A stretch of DNA of 64,000 nt from JBBIMP01 sp037444305 (GCA_037444305.1 JBBIMP010000012.1:124001-188000), one strand, 5' to 3'. Positions 34,433 through 45,706 are shown, counted from the stretch's first letter. A program made the numbers and translations. Notes: generated by a model not told the origin, from the sequence alone.

Positions 34433-34702
34433 AAAGCAACTCCCTCCGGCGGACTTTGCGGGATTTTAGGCATTGACGATGCAAGCTTAGCTTGGAATCA
34501 CCGATCGGTAAACCCCTGGGAGCCTGAGACTCATCCCGAAGCCATTCCCGCTCGGTATATCTTGCCCCCGGATCCAAGGCCGGTTTCTTCTTGATGCGCT
34601 AGGATGAATGCCCGGCGCCGGTGACCGCATCGCTCAGCTACGCATCCGGCCCGGCCGGCCGCCTACCGGAATTGAAGGCACCGGCGCTGCCCGGCAAGCG
34701 TA

Positions 34703-35854
34703 TTAGGAGCCGACCAAATGCTGAAAAACCTCGTTCGAGAGCAGCCTGCCACGCGCCGTCAGGCAGAAATGCGTGCCGGTTTGCGCCACCAGCCCAGCCT
34801 GTTCGGCCTGCCTCAGAACCGCCAAGGCCCGCGCGCAGCGCTCTGTTCCAAAACCTTCCTCGAGCGCTTCTTTCTTCACTCCTTCATTCAGCCGCAATCC
34901 CAGGAAGAGCGTTTCTGCGAGCTCATCCTTTCTACTCAGGCGACTGCGTCGGGCGACGGGCGATCGGTTATGCTCGATCGCCCTGAGGTACACGGCAAGA
35001 TTGGAGTAATTGGAATAGCGGACAGGGCCCTCGTTTGAATGACTGCCTACGCCGAATCCCAGGTATGGGTTTTTTCGCCAGTATTTGAGGTTGTGCCGGC
35101 ATTCGAATCCGCTGCGGGCGAAGCTGCTGATTTCATATTGACGGTAGCCCAGGCAATCCAGCAAATCCAGGGAGCGCAGGTACCAATCAGCCACGTGGTC
35201 ATCATCCGGCAAAACGCACTTACCCCTCGCCACCTGCTTGAACAGGGGTGTCCCTTTTTCGAGCTCGAGCATGTAAACCGAGATGTGGGATGGAGCCAAT
35301 TCCGTCGCCCGCCCCAGCGTATCCTCCCAACTGTCCCAGGTTTGACCGGGCAGGCCCAGCATGAGATCGAGGCTGAGGTTGTCGACGCCGGACCTGCGCA
35401 GAATCCCCGCAGATTCCGTTATCTGATCCGCCGTGTGAATCCTTCCCAGTGCCGACAGTTCCCGGTCCTGGAAAGATTGTGCTCCGAGGGATATGCGGTT
35501 GATCCCCAATTTTCGATACAGGACCGCCTTTTTCCGGGAGATGGTCCCGGGATTGGCCTCCATCGATATTTCCGCCCGGTCCTCCAGATGAAAGTGCAGC
35601 CGGATGCAATCGAGCAGGAATTGCAGCAGGTCTGCCTCCAGCAGGCTGGGAGTGCCTCCGCCAAGGTAAACCGTGTCCGCGCGGGGCTTAGTGCGGGCTT
35701 TTGCGGAGAATTGCTCCAACTCCATTTCAAGCGCATAGGTGTAGCGTTGCTGCAGCTCCAGATTCCCGGGGCGTGAGACAAACCCGCAGTAGCCGCATTT
35801 CGATTTGCAAAACGGAATGTGGAGATAGACGCCGTAGCTCATTGTCATGGTCAT
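34703..35854 (-). CDS. hemW: HemW-type radical SAM protein (coproporphyrinogen oxidase-like)
   Basis: 383 residues from ATG 35854. The radical SAM cluster is C16-x3-C20-x2-C23 in FCKSKCGYCGF, followed by YLGGGTPS and ISLGAQSF and the C-terminal HemN-like domain (NLKYWRKNPYLGFGVGSHS). HemW binds haem and serves as a haem chaperone; the family is often mislabelled HemN. ATG 35854 lies 22 bases after the upstream kinase stop with AGGGA before it; the frame stays open 87 codons further, but overlaps the kinase. The first CxxxCxxC and the length are normal. Confidence 0.9.
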   Translation of the reverse strand: MTMTMSYGVYLHIPFCKSKCGYCGFVSRPGNLELQQRYTYALEMELEQFSAKARTKPRADTVYLGGGTPSLLEADLLQFLLDCIRLHFHLEDRAEISMEANPGTISRKKAVLYRKLGINRISLGAQSFQDRELSALGRIHTADQITESAGILRRSGVDNLSLDLMLGLPGQTWDSWEDTLGRATELAPSHISVYMLELEKGTPLFKQVARGKCVLPDDDHVADWYLRSLDLLDCLGYRQYEISSFARSGFECRHNLKYWRKNPYLGFGVGSHSNEGPVRYSNYSNLAVYLRAIEHNRSPVARRSRLSRKDELAETLFLGLRLNEGVKKEALEEGFGTERCARALAVLRQAEQAGLVAQTGTHFCLTARGRLLSNEVFQHLVGS

Positions 35855-35876
35855 GCGCGTCGATCCCTGCGCTTCC

Positions 35877-36842
35877 TCAGCATCCGCTTGCCCGGGCCAG
35901 CCGCAATACCTCCTCCAGTGTAGGCAGTCCGGCTTTGGCCCCGATTTCTCTGCAGTTGAGCGCAGCGGCGGCGTTGGCGAACGACATGATATCGTTGAGC
36001 GGCCAGTTCCGGAGCAATCCGTAGACAAAACCGGCGTGAAATGCGTCGCCCGCGCCGGTTGTATCGACTGGGGTAATCGGGTACCCGGGAAAGCGCACGC
36101 ATTCATCTCCGACAACCGCCATGGCCCCCGCCCCCCCCAGCGTGACTGCGATGAAACCGCCGCAGAGCCTTCTCATGGCCAGGAGGGCGCCTTCGGTGGC
36201 ATTGCATCCCGTCAGTTCCGCGGGAATGTTGGAGCTGCAGATCAAGAAGTCCACTTTGGCGACCAGTTTCGTGCACTCCGGAACTGCCTTGTCGAGATCG
36301 ATGACCACCGGGATGCTCTCTTCCGCGGCCCACCCGGCAGCCAGCAGCGCGGCGTCCCCGTCGTGGCCGTCGAGGTAGAGAATCCTGGCGCAGGTGACAT
36401 CGCCTTTGCAGAAGTCACCCGGCTCGAAATTGAGCCGCGGATCCCTTTTCCACAGAATTGTCCGTTCCCCGGTGCTCTGATCGATGATGATGAATGCACA
36501 CTGATTCGATACTCCTTCGGCCACGCTCACCGCGGATAGTTCTATGCCCTCTTTTCGCAAATCCGCCAGCACCATCTGGCCCAGATCATCGGAACCTACC
36601 TTGCCGATATATTTTACTTTGGCGCCCAGGCGACTCAGAAAAGCCATCGCGGTTGCAACCTGTCCGCCGGGCAGTTTTTCAAACCGGCATATCTCTGTCT
36701 TGGTGTCGAATTGCGGGTATCGGGGCACCAGGCACAAGTGGTCAGCGGAATTCATGCCGAGACCAGCGACATCGAATGGTTTGTCCGATCGCAGTTCGAG
36801 GTTGAATCGATCGTCCGTTCGCTTTGGCAGTTCGTATTTCAT
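35877..36842 (-). CDS. PfkB-family sugar kinase
   Basis: 321 residues. DVAGLGMNSADHLCLVP, the sugar-binding GGQVATAMAFLSRLG, and the C-terminal DTTGAGDAFHAGFVYG (about 260-275) of the ribokinase family. Substrate unknown; the layout resembles ribokinase or sulfofructose-kinase-like enzymes. It is followed at 22 bases by hemW, with no evident pathway link. A second PfkB enzyme in the window (28972) differs clearly in sequence. Confidence 0.87.
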   Translation of the reverse strand: MKYELPKRTDDRFNLELRSDKPFDVAGLGMNSADHLCLVPRYPQFDTKTEICRFEKLPGGQVATAMAFLSRLGAKVKYIGKVGSDDLGQMVLADLRKEGIELSAVSVAEGVSNQCAFIIIDQSTGERTILWKRDPRLNFEPGDFCKGDVTCARILYLDGHDGDAALLAAGWAAEESIPVVIDLDKAVPECTKLVAKVDFLICSSNIPAELTGCNATEGALLAMRRLCGGFIAVTLGGAGAMAVVGDECVRFPGYPITPVDTTGAGDAFHAGFVYGLLRNWPLNDIMSFANAAAALNCREIGAKAGLPTLEEVLRLARASGC

Positions 36843-36926
36843 ATCGAGAGATTCCGGCGGTCATGACAAGAGCCCCAAGAACCGGCGGTGCCGGGCGCTA
36901 GGATCATCCGTGGCATCCTGCGCCGA

Positions 36927-37613
36927 TCATTCCTCTTCCCCAAGCTGACCGGAATCGGCAAAGCTGAAATAGTCTTCCCGGCCGATAATTATGTGGTCCA
37001 GCAGACGAATACCCAGGATCCGGCCCGACCGGCAGAGCCGCCTCGTGCAGTCCCTGTCCTCCCGGCTTGGCGAAGGATCGCCCGAGGGGTGGTTGTGCAC
37101 GACGATCAAACCGGCGGTGCCATCCCTGACGGCTGCGGAAAAAACCTCCCGCGGGTGCACTACCGAGGAACTGAGACTGCCGATGGAAACCAACACCTCC
37201 CTGATAAGCTGGTTCTTCGCATTCAGGTGCAGGGCGACAAAATGCTCTCTGCCTTCCCCGAAATACCTGGCTCGATAACGATTGAACAGATCCCGGCTGT
37301 TTGAGAACCTTTCTCCGGGTCGCAGCGGCGCGGAGCAGATGCTTCTGCCGAGCTCCAGGCACGCACGAAGAACCAAGGCCTGCCTTTCGGAGACCTTTCC
37401 CGATCTAAGGAGTTCCTGGTGCGAAGCTCCCGTCAGCGCGGCCGCGCTGCCGAAGCGTCTCAACAGCCTGCGCGACAGGGCATACGATGCTGTACTGCTC
37501 CTTCCCCGGCCGACAATAGTGGCAATCAGCGAAAGAGTGCGTTCGCAGTAGGCAGCCGGAATCTCATCGGAAACACACTCACGAGCTGCAGCAGGCGAAT
37601 CGGAGTTTGCCAA
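36927..37613 (-). CDS. radC: RadC-family JAB/MPN protein
   Basis: 228 residues. A helix-hairpin-helix-like N-terminal region (about 25-95), then a JAMM domain with HNHPSGDPSPSREDRD: H173, H175, S183 and D186 match the metal-binding pattern H-x-H-x7-S-x2-D. The role of RadC proteins is unsettled; early claims of DNA repair were not borne out in E. coli. The start is TTG 37613 right behind GGGGGGAGGA. It lies in a minus-strand series but 84 bases from its downstream neighbour. Confidence 0.9.
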   Translation of the reverse strand: MANSDSPAAARECVSDEIPAAYCERTLSLIATIVGRGRSSTASYALSRRLLRRFGSAAALTGASHQELLRSGKVSERQALVLRACLELGRSICSAPLRPGERFSNSRDLFNRYRARYFGEGREHFVALHLNAKNQLIREVLVSIGSLSSSVVHPREVFSAAVRDGTAGLIVVHNHPSGDPSPSREDRDCTRRLCRSGRILGIRLLDHIIIGREDYFSFADSGQLGEEE

Positions 37614-37668
37614 GATCCTCCCCCCTCACATATAACGAACCGGGTGGGAGAAATGCCAATGCTGACTG

Positions 37669-38412
37669 CTAGATTGCCAGGCCGCCATCCACCTGTATGA
37701 CCTGCCCGGTGATGTAGCGCGCACCCTCCGACAGGAGGAAGGCTGCAATCCGGGCAATCTCCTCGGCTCTGCCATATCGTTTCAGGGGAATCTGCTGAAT
37801 CATCTTCTCCTTGTATTCCTCCGCGAGCGTGGCCGTCATCTCCGTTTCGATCAATCCCAGGGCCAGTGCGTTGACCGTTACGTTTCGGGTCGCGACTTCT
37901 TTGGCCAGAGCCTTCGTGAATCCGATCATCCCCGCCTTCGATGCAGAGTAATTGGTCTGCCCGGGCATCCCAACGATACCGCTTATGGACGAGATGTTCA
38001 GGATCGAGCCCGAACGCGCCTTTGTCATCGTCCCGATCACGGCGCGCGAAAAATTGAAAGTGCCCTTCAAATTCGTGTTCACTACCTCATCCCAGTCTTT
38101 TTCGTTCATCGCCAAGAGGAGCTTGTCCCGGACAATGCCGGCATTGTTCACGAGGAAGTCGATCCGGCCGAACTCGGCTTTCACCGCCGCAATCATCTTT
38201 TCGACCGAGGCGTAGTCGGCGGCGTCCGCATGGTAGGCTCGGACAATGCCGCCTGCGTCGGTCAACTCGGCAACCAAGGCATCGGCGGCGTCCCTGCGCT
38301 GCGAGTAGTTAAACGCAATGTTGCACCCCAAATGGCTCAGTTCCTTGCAGATGGCTCGACCGATACCTCTGGATCCTCCAGTGATTACGGCGGTCTTCGC
38401 TTCGAATGTCAT
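37669..38412 (-). CDS. fabG: 3-oxoacyl-ACP reductase FabG-like SDR
   Basis: 247 residues. NADPH-binding GGSRGIG (12-18), NNAG, catalytic serine in ISSISGIVG, YSASKAG, and a C-terminal YITGQVIQVDGGLAI. The order and length are those of FabG, which reduces 3-oxoacyl-ACP in fatty acid elongation, although lone FabG-like genes can serve other pathways. No other fab gene is adjacent. ATG 38412 has GGGGA a few bases upstream. Confidence 0.88.
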   Translation of the reverse strand: MTFEAKTAVITGGSRGIGRAICKELSHLGCNIAFNYSQRRDAADALVAELTDAGGIVRAYHADAADYASVEKMIAAVKAEFGRIDFLVNNAGIVRDKLLLAMNEKDWDEVVNTNLKGTFNFSRAVIGTMTKARSGSILNISSISGIVGMPGQTNYSASKAGMIGFTKALAKEVATRNVTVNALALGLIETEMTATLAEEYKEKMIQQIPLKRYGRAEEIARIAAFLLSEGARYITGQVIQVDGGLAI

Positions 38413-38461
38413 GTTTTCCCCGTGTTGGCCAACGAGACGGTGTGCGGCCGCCTGCCGCCCG

Positions 38462-39166
38462 CTAGGCGGTCAGTTTTCGAACCAGTTCCAACAGCGCGGT
38501 GCTGGCATCCGGCCGGGAGCGAATGATCTTTCGCACCTGTTCAAACCGCTCCGCCGCTCCCGGATTCAGCACGCCGTAATCGCGAATGGATCTTTCGATG
38601 AGGTTGACGATCCGGACGGGATTTTTTTCTTGGCGTAGAGCATCCGTGATGCGGGGAAGCACTCGGCCCAGATCGGGGCTGCCCTGCGCCTGCTTCAGCA
38701 GATACTCGACCACGGACAGCGCCTGCGCAACGGCATCGTCGGCCTCCTGTTCCTCGCCTCTGCGGGCGGAGTCGACCGCCGGCTGCGAGTGGGTGCGCTC
38801 CTCGTGCCTTGTCGTTTTCAGCGGCGGGGGAGACTCCGGCCTCCCGTCGCGCGCCGTTGGGGGAGCTTCGACCGCCTCGCCCTCCCTTTCCGCGGAGCGC
38901 GCGACCGAAGCGTAAACCGCCGCATCGTAACCGTTGGCGATCAGTTCTGCAGCCCCGGTCTGGGAATCCAATATCAGTCCGTGCACCTTGACCGACGGAT
39001 CGAGGAGGCCGCTGCCCCTCAGGTAGGCGGCGCTTTCCAGCACATTGGCCCTGACGTCCGGAATGGCGCCGAACCAGGTCCGTATGTCCTCCTGGCCAAA
39101 AGCCGACCGCTGCACGCCGGCGCTGCGGAAGCGCTCGATGACTTCTGCCGCTGAGAAACTGGCCAT
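38462..39166 (-). CDS. Protein with a C-terminal beta-carbonic-anhydrase remnant and a helical tail
   Basis: 234 residues. Residues 30-80, around WFGAIPDVRANVLESAAYL and VKVHGLILDSQTG, resemble from memory the last quarter of Cab-type beta-carbonic anhydrases (NV-x-LR-x-SPLIP, then VHGLIID-x-TG). The zinc-binding part (C-x-D-x-R and H-x2-C) that should precede it is absent, so catalysis is unlikely. Residues 95-140 are a charged low-complexity linker; 140-234 is helical with SVVEYLLKQA and VNLIERSIRDYGV. The start ATG 39166 with GAGG 6 bases upstream is sound. Function unknown. Confidence 0.55.
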   Translation of the reverse strand: MASFSAAEVIERFRSAGVQRSAFGQEDIRTWFGAIPDVRANVLESAAYLRGSGLLDPSVKVHGLILDSQTGAAELIANGYDAAVYASVARSAEREGEAVEAPPTARDGRPESPPPLKTTRHEERTHSQPAVDSARRGEEQEADDAVAQALSVVEYLLKQAQGSPDLGRVLPRITDALRQEKNPVRIVNLIERSIRDYGVLNPGAAERFEQVRKIIRSRPDASTALLELVRKLTA

Positions 39167-39310
39167 GCCATCCTCTTTTTTCCAGCCAATTGCAGGGGTT
39201 TTATCTATCCAGCGACGTTCCGGTACTTGCCGCCGGGATGGACCAAAGCCTACGCCCGGATCAGGGCGCCTGGCAAATGATCCGCTCCGGTTCTCCCAGC
39301 AGGCATTATA

Positions 39311-39715
39311 TCAACGGGCCGACGAAGCGAAAAAGCGGGAAATCAGACGCGTAGTAGGACTGAGGCTCATTGCCGCAAGTAAGCCTCCCGCAGCATCTGC
39401 GAGGACATCGATAATGGAGGCGTCGCGCGAAGGGACAAAACTCTGGTGAAATTCATCCGAAACAGCGTAAAGTACCGTGATTAGATAAGGCAGCCAGGCC
39501 CCAGCCCACCTCTGGCGGGGCGTGCAGCCTTCATGCACTGCGAGAAAGGCCAGGATGTAGAAGACGAAGTAGGCAGCGGCATGGAGAAAGTAGTCGGGCG
39601 CCGCCTTGAACATCCCGACATCCTCAGGCCCCGAGCTCGCCCAGAAAAGCAGAGCAGCATACAAGAGCACCGGCAGCCGGTATCTCAGGTGGCGTGTAAT
39701 TGCTTTCCTCGACAT
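39311..39715 (-). CDS. VanZ-like family membrane protein
   Basis: 134 residues with about four membrane segments. The VanZ signature is in LYAVSDEFHQSFVPSRDASIIDVLADAAGG (residues about 82-111; D, E, H and R conserved). VanZ proteins are linked to teicoplanin resistance in enterococci, but most homologues have no known role. The stop is followed by 144 bases before the next minus gene, in which I see nothing. It lies 18 bases after the stop of the 57-residue membrane protein gene. Confidence 0.82.
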   Translation of the reverse strand: MSRKAITRHLRYRLPVLLYAALLFWASSGPEDVGMFKAAPDYFLHAAAYFVFYILAFLAVHEGCTPRQRWAGAWLPYLITVLYAVSDEFHQSFVPSRDASIIDVLADAAGGLLAAMSLSPTTRLISRFFASSAR

Positions 39716-39733
39716 GAGTCGCGACTGTCCCGC

Positions 39734-39907
39734 TCAGAACGGCAAGGGGCGCATGAGCCAACCCGCGATGATCGACAGCAGCACAAAAGAGAAGAACACC
39801 AACAGGAAGTAACGGAGGCGCTCCTTGGCGCGGCGCCGCGAAAGAAAGGTGAAAACGAGGGAGGTCAGCAGGCTCAGCACGACCAGCCAGAGCAGGTGGT
39901 CCTTCAT
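39734..39907 (-). CDS. 57-residue membrane protein, translationally coupled
   Basis: MKDHLLWLVVLSLLTS begins the first of two hydrophobic helices; a basic turn with SRRRAKERLR separates it from the second (FLLVFFSFVLLSIIAGW), and the protein ends MRPLPF. The ATG sits in the ATGA overlap with the stop of the upstream gene (39904), a strong sign of coupled translation. Third codon positions are GC-rich as in its neighbours. No family recognised. A helical hairpin working with the larger partner is a reasonable guess only. Confidence 0.6.
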   Translation of the reverse strand: MKDHLLWLVVLSLLTSLVFTFLSRRRAKERLRYFLLVFFSFVLLSIIAGWLMRPLPF

Positions 39908-40323
39908 CGCTTTCTTCCCATCGCTATGTCGAAGGCATCGACGATGATGAGCATGTTCAGAAGTCCGGCGGTATAAATGAATACATTCCCGAAGTCGAAG
40001 GTATAGGCCGTGGGTTCGCCCGCCCCCAACCCGCGGAACCAGCAGACCCAGTACAGAAGTCCGTTCCCGGCATCGGCAATAAACTTAAGACTGGAAAACA
40101 GGTCGCTGAAATCGGGATTGAAGAGGCGGCCCTCAAGGCGAAGGCCGATCATGAACATCAGGCTGATGCTCCCCAAAAAAACAACAGCCCGGTCCCACTT
40201 TCTTAGCAGGGCGTGGCCCAGCCCGGGCACGAGGGCGCCGGCCAGGGAAGCCAGCAGGGCCCTTACAATGCCGGCAGCGCCCGGTCGAGTCTGCGTCTCC
40301 AAGGTAGTCAGCTTTACATTCAT
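39904..40323 (-). CDS. Small polytopic membrane protein (possibly DUF6677)
   Basis: 139 residues. After a short soluble start come a glycine-rich turn GALVPGLGHALLRKWDRA and at least three membrane segments, one ending FIYTAGLLNMLIIVDAFDI. The VPGLGH-x-LL-x-W-x-R motif recalls DUF6677 proteins, cited from memory. Function unknown. It heads a small operon (with the 57-residue protein and VanZ) under the promoter at 40333-40361. The predicted transcript start is about 3 bases before the ATG, and there is no Shine-Dalgarno, so the message may be leaderless. Confidence 0.65.
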   Translation of the reverse strand: MNVKLTTLETQTRPGAAGIVRALLASLAGALVPGLGHALLRKWDRAVVFLGSISLMFMIGLRLEGRLFNPDFSDLFSSLKFIADAGNGLLYWVCWFRGLGAGEPTAYTFDFGNVFIYTAGLLNMLIIVDAFDIAMGRKR

Positions 40324-40332
40324 AGGAGTCGA

Positions 40333-40361
40333 ATCTTACGGAATGCGTTTATCTCAGTCAA
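40333..40361 (-). promoter_or_regulatory. sigma70-type promoter for the 40323 gene
   Basis: Minus strand TTGACT (40356-40361), 17-base spacer, TAAGAT (40333-40338). The predicted start near 40326 lies 3 bases from the ATG at 40323. Confidence 0.5.
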
Positions 40362-40432
40362 GTGGAAGCACTTGCCGATAGTATGCCTATGGGGGCTGCA
40401 CTGCCACGGGAGATTGTAGCCGGCAAATCGGC

Positions 40433-40461
40433 TTGACACCCCCCGACGCCGGTCATAACAT
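40433..40461 (+). promoter_or_regulatory. sigma70-type promoter for pilT
   Basis: Perfect TTGACA (40433-40438), 17-base spacer, TAACAT (40456-40461). Predicted start near 40468, giving a leader of about 28 bases with GGAAGGA before ATG 40496. Confidence 0.6.
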
Positions 40462-40495
40462 GACGCGAACTCAAGGCTACCGGAAGGATAATCGG

Positions 40496-41623
40496 ATGGA
40501 AATTGATGACCTGTTGCGTGTTATGGTTTCCAAGGGCGCCTCTGACCTTCACGTCAAGGTAGGCTCCTTTCCACACATCCGGCTAAACGGCGAATTGGTA
40601 CCGCTCGGGAACTTTGGCAAGATCTCCAAGGAAGATTCCCTCATGATGGCTTTCTCCATCATGAACAATAAGCAGAAGCAGCGGTTTCGAGATTCGGCCG
40701 AGGTGGATCTGGGTTATGGGCTTAAAGGACTCGGCCGGTTCCGTGTCAACGTCTTCCAGCAGAGAGGCAGCGTTTCGATTGCGGCGCGTGCAATTCCCGT
40801 CAGCGTCCTGGGATTCGAGGATCTATTCCTGCCGAGGATTCTGGAAAAGATCGCCATGGAGCCTCGCGGCCTCGTGCTGGTCACCGGCACCACGGGGAGC
40901 GGCAAATCGACTACCCTGGCCGCCATGCTCAATTTTATCAATGATAATACCACTCGTCACATCATCACCATCGAGGATCCGATCGAGTACCTCCACATGG
41001 ACCGCATGAGCATCATCAGCCAGCGCGAGGTTTCTGTGGACACGGCCGGTTTTGGGGAAGCGCTGAGGAGCGCGCTGCGCCAGGATCCGGATGTGATCCT
41101 GGTGGGCGAGATGCGCGATCTCGAGACCATCGAGACGGCGCTCCTTGCGGCCGAAACCGGACACCTGGTTTTCAGCACGCTGCACACACTCGACGCACTG
41201 GAAACCATCAACCGCATCATTGCGGTTTTCCCCTCCGACCAGCAGCGCCAGATCCGCCTTCAGCTGGGCATGGTGCTCAAGTCGGTGATTTCCATGCGCC
41301 TTATGAGACGGTCGGATATCCAGGGGCGCGTGCCCGCCATCGAGGTAATGGTCGTTACGGAGTACATCAAGAACTGCATCCTCGACCAGGAAAAGACGAG
41401 GATGATTCCGCAGGCCCTTGCTGCCGGCACCTCGCAGTATGGCATGCAGACGTTCGACCAGTCGATATTCGAGCACTACAAGGCCGGCCGTATCAGCTAC
41501 GAGAACGCGCTGCAGTATGCGACCAATGCAGACGAGTTCAAGCTCAGGGTGCAGGGTATTTTCACCACCAAGGACGCGGCGCTCCATGCGATGGAAGAGG
41601 ACCTGCGCAAATCCGGCGTCTGA
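40496..41623 (+). CDS. pilT: Type IV pilus retraction ATPase PilT/PilU-like
   Basis: 375 residues from ATG 40496. N-terminal PAS-like domain (KGASDLHVKVG), Walker A GTTGSGKST, Asp box IITIEDPIEYLH, Walker B LVGEMRDLETI and His box TGHLVFSTLHTLDALETINR. PilT-type hexamers power pilus retraction and twitching. No other pilus genes are near, so a PilU-like or solitary role is possible. The ATG follows GGAAGGA and lies downstream of a good promoter; the in-frame TTG at 40433 is the -35 box itself and is rejected as a start. Confidence 0.93.
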   Translation: MEIDDLLRVMVSKGASDLHVKVGSFPHIRLNGELVPLGNFGKISKEDSLMMAFSIMNNKQKQRFRDSAEVDLGYGLKGLGRFRVNVFQQRGSVSIAARAIPVSVLGFEDLFLPRILEKIAMEPRGLVLVTGTTGSGKSTTLAAMLNFINDNTTRHIITIEDPIEYLHMDRMSIISQREVSVDTAGFGEALRSALRQDPDVILVGEMRDLETIETALLAAETGHLVFSTLHTLDALETINRIIAVFPSDQQRQIRLQLGMVLKSVISMRLMRRSDIQGRVPAIEVMVVTEYIKNCILDQEKTRMIPQALAAGTSQYGMQTFDQSIFEHYKAGRISYENALQYATNADEFKLRVQGIFTTKDAALHAMEEDLRKSGV

Positions 41624-42109
41624 TGGAGGGCTCGACGTACGACCAGCTTCTGCGGATTGCGGGCAAGATCCTATCCTCCCGACCGCATAGCCGAGGCGAG
41701 CTGAAGCAAAAGCTGCAAAAACTCGCCGAAGAGGATACCGTGCGGCGGGTTCTGGACCGGCTGCAGGAACTCGGCCTGCTCAACGACGAAAATTTTGCCT
41801 ATAATTTGGCCTGCCGCAGATTGGCGCGAGATGGCTGGCTGCCAGACAAAGTATGCCAGTTTCTGGCTCGCCGGCACGTCGAAGCCGGATTGGCGCGCGT
41901 CACTGTGGATCGGGCGCTCGCCGCGATCGGCGAACGGGAGGTGGTGCGCCGCCTGCTCGAACGGAGGCTGCGCAGCGCCGAAGCGGCGGAGGACCCCCGG
42001 CGCGTCTCCCGGCTTTACCGGTCGCTGTTGGCGGGCGGCTTCACGGTGGAAATCGTGCGCGATGTTCTGAAGCCGCGTGTGCCGCCCGCCATATGGCAGG
42101 AAATGGAGG

Positions 42110-42120
<11 letters not shown>
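41623..42120 (+). CDS. recX: Regulatory protein RecX
   Basis: 165 residues, helical, with the three-helix repeats of RecX: ILSSRPHSRGELKQKL, VLDRLQELGLLNDENFAYNLACRRL and a C-terminal LYRSLLAGGFTVEIVRDVL. RecX restrains RecA filaments. It is usually next to recA; here it sits between pilT and alaS, and recA is not in the window. The ATG shares a base with the pilT stop (TGATG), and the gene overlaps the alaS start by 11 bases. Confidence 0.85.
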
Positions 42121-44761
<2,641 letters not shown>

Positions 44762-44841
44762 TTGGTCTTTTCCCGTTTCTCGCTCATCTAACATGTGGTG
44801 AGCCATAGGTATTTCGAGCCTGCTACAAGGGGAGTCTTGAC

Positions 44842-45591
44842 TTGCTGATTCGCTGCATCGGGTGGCTACTTCTTGGACTGATATTCCTCTCAGGGGTAAC
44901 CACGGGCAATGCCCAGACGCTGTATAGCTATGTCGATGGCAATGGTATCCGCAACTTGACCAATATCCCGCCCGCCAACTACGGACCCGGGATCATCGTG
45001 TCGCACGAATCACCCGCTCCGGCCGAAACATTGGAAAAGCCAACCGCAAAAAGCAGGTCAACGGTATACGACCCGATCATCGCCAGGTATGCCGAGGTAT
45101 ACGGCCTGGATGCGCACCTCATCAAATCCATAATCGCCACTGAATCCGCCTTCAATCCTAAGGCAGTCTCGCCCAAGGGAGCCATGGGGCTTATGCAGTT
45201 GATGCCCGCAACAGCCGCGCGGCTCGGTGTAAGAAATCCATTTGATCCAGAAGACAACATTAGGGGGGGGGCCGAGCACCTGCGCGCGCTGCTCGACACT
45301 TTCAATAACGATTTGCTCCTGAGCCTGGCAGCCTATAATGCAGGCGAGAATCTGGTTCAGCGGATCGGGCGCATTCCCAACATCAGGGAGACCCACGATT
45401 ACGTCAGAACTGTCACCGAACGCTACGGCAACCGCCAGACGCCCTCCGCGACCCAACCCGATCCCCCGAGGCCGGTTACTTACCGGTATTTGGACCACAA
45501 TGGCGTGCTCCATATCAGCAACATCCCACCGGTTGACCGCATTGGACCGTACCAGGGCCCGGGATATGCAGCCCCAACTTCTCCGCGCTGA
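44842..45591 (+). CDS. Lytic transglycosylase (SLT domain) flanked by two DUF4124-like repeats
   Basis: 249 residues. Signal peptide LLLGLIFLSGVTTGNAQ, then an N-terminal TLYSYVDGNGIRNLTNIPP motif, an SLT domain (catalytic glutamate in SIIATESAFNPKAVSPKGA, followed by GLMQLMPATA and LSLAAYNAGE), and a C-terminal copy of the first motif, VTYRYLDHNGVLHISNIPP. It cleaves peptidoglycan to 1,6-anhydro products in the periplasm. Start TTG 44842 with AAGGGGAG 7 bases upstream. The duplicated end motif is unusual. Confidence 0.85.
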   Translation: MLIRCIGWLLLGLIFLSGVTTGNAQTLYSYVDGNGIRNLTNIPPANYGPGIIVSHESPAPAETLEKPTAKSRSTVYDPIIARYAEVYGLDAHLIKSIIATESAFNPKAVSPKGAMGLMQLMPATAARLGVRNPFDPEDNIRGGAEHLRALLDTFNNDLLLSLAAYNAGENLVQRIGRIPNIRETHDYVRTVTERYGNRQTPSATQPDPPRPVTYRYLDHNGVLHISNIPPVDRIGPYQGPGYAAPTSPR

Positions 45592-45649
45592 ATCCGCCGA
45601 CGGGATCCTCCTAAATGACCTAATATCAATAGCTTCCGTTTGGTCATTC

Positions 45650-45678
45650 TTGACAGCCCCCTGCGGTGGAAATACAAT
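45650..45678 (+). promoter_or_regulatory. sigma70-type promoter for the amidase gene
   Basis: Perfect TTGACA (45650-45655), 17-base spacer, TACAAT (45673-45678). Predicted start near 45685, giving a leader of about 35 bases before GTG 45720. Confidence 0.65.
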
Positions 45679-45706
45679 ACGCGCGACTCTGGCGCCTTGG
45701 CGGTTT

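Noticed and set aside
35855..36115. 87-codon N-terminal extension of hemW
   Set aside because: Overlaps the 3' end of the PfkB kinase gene; the radical SAM domain starts right after ATG 35854.
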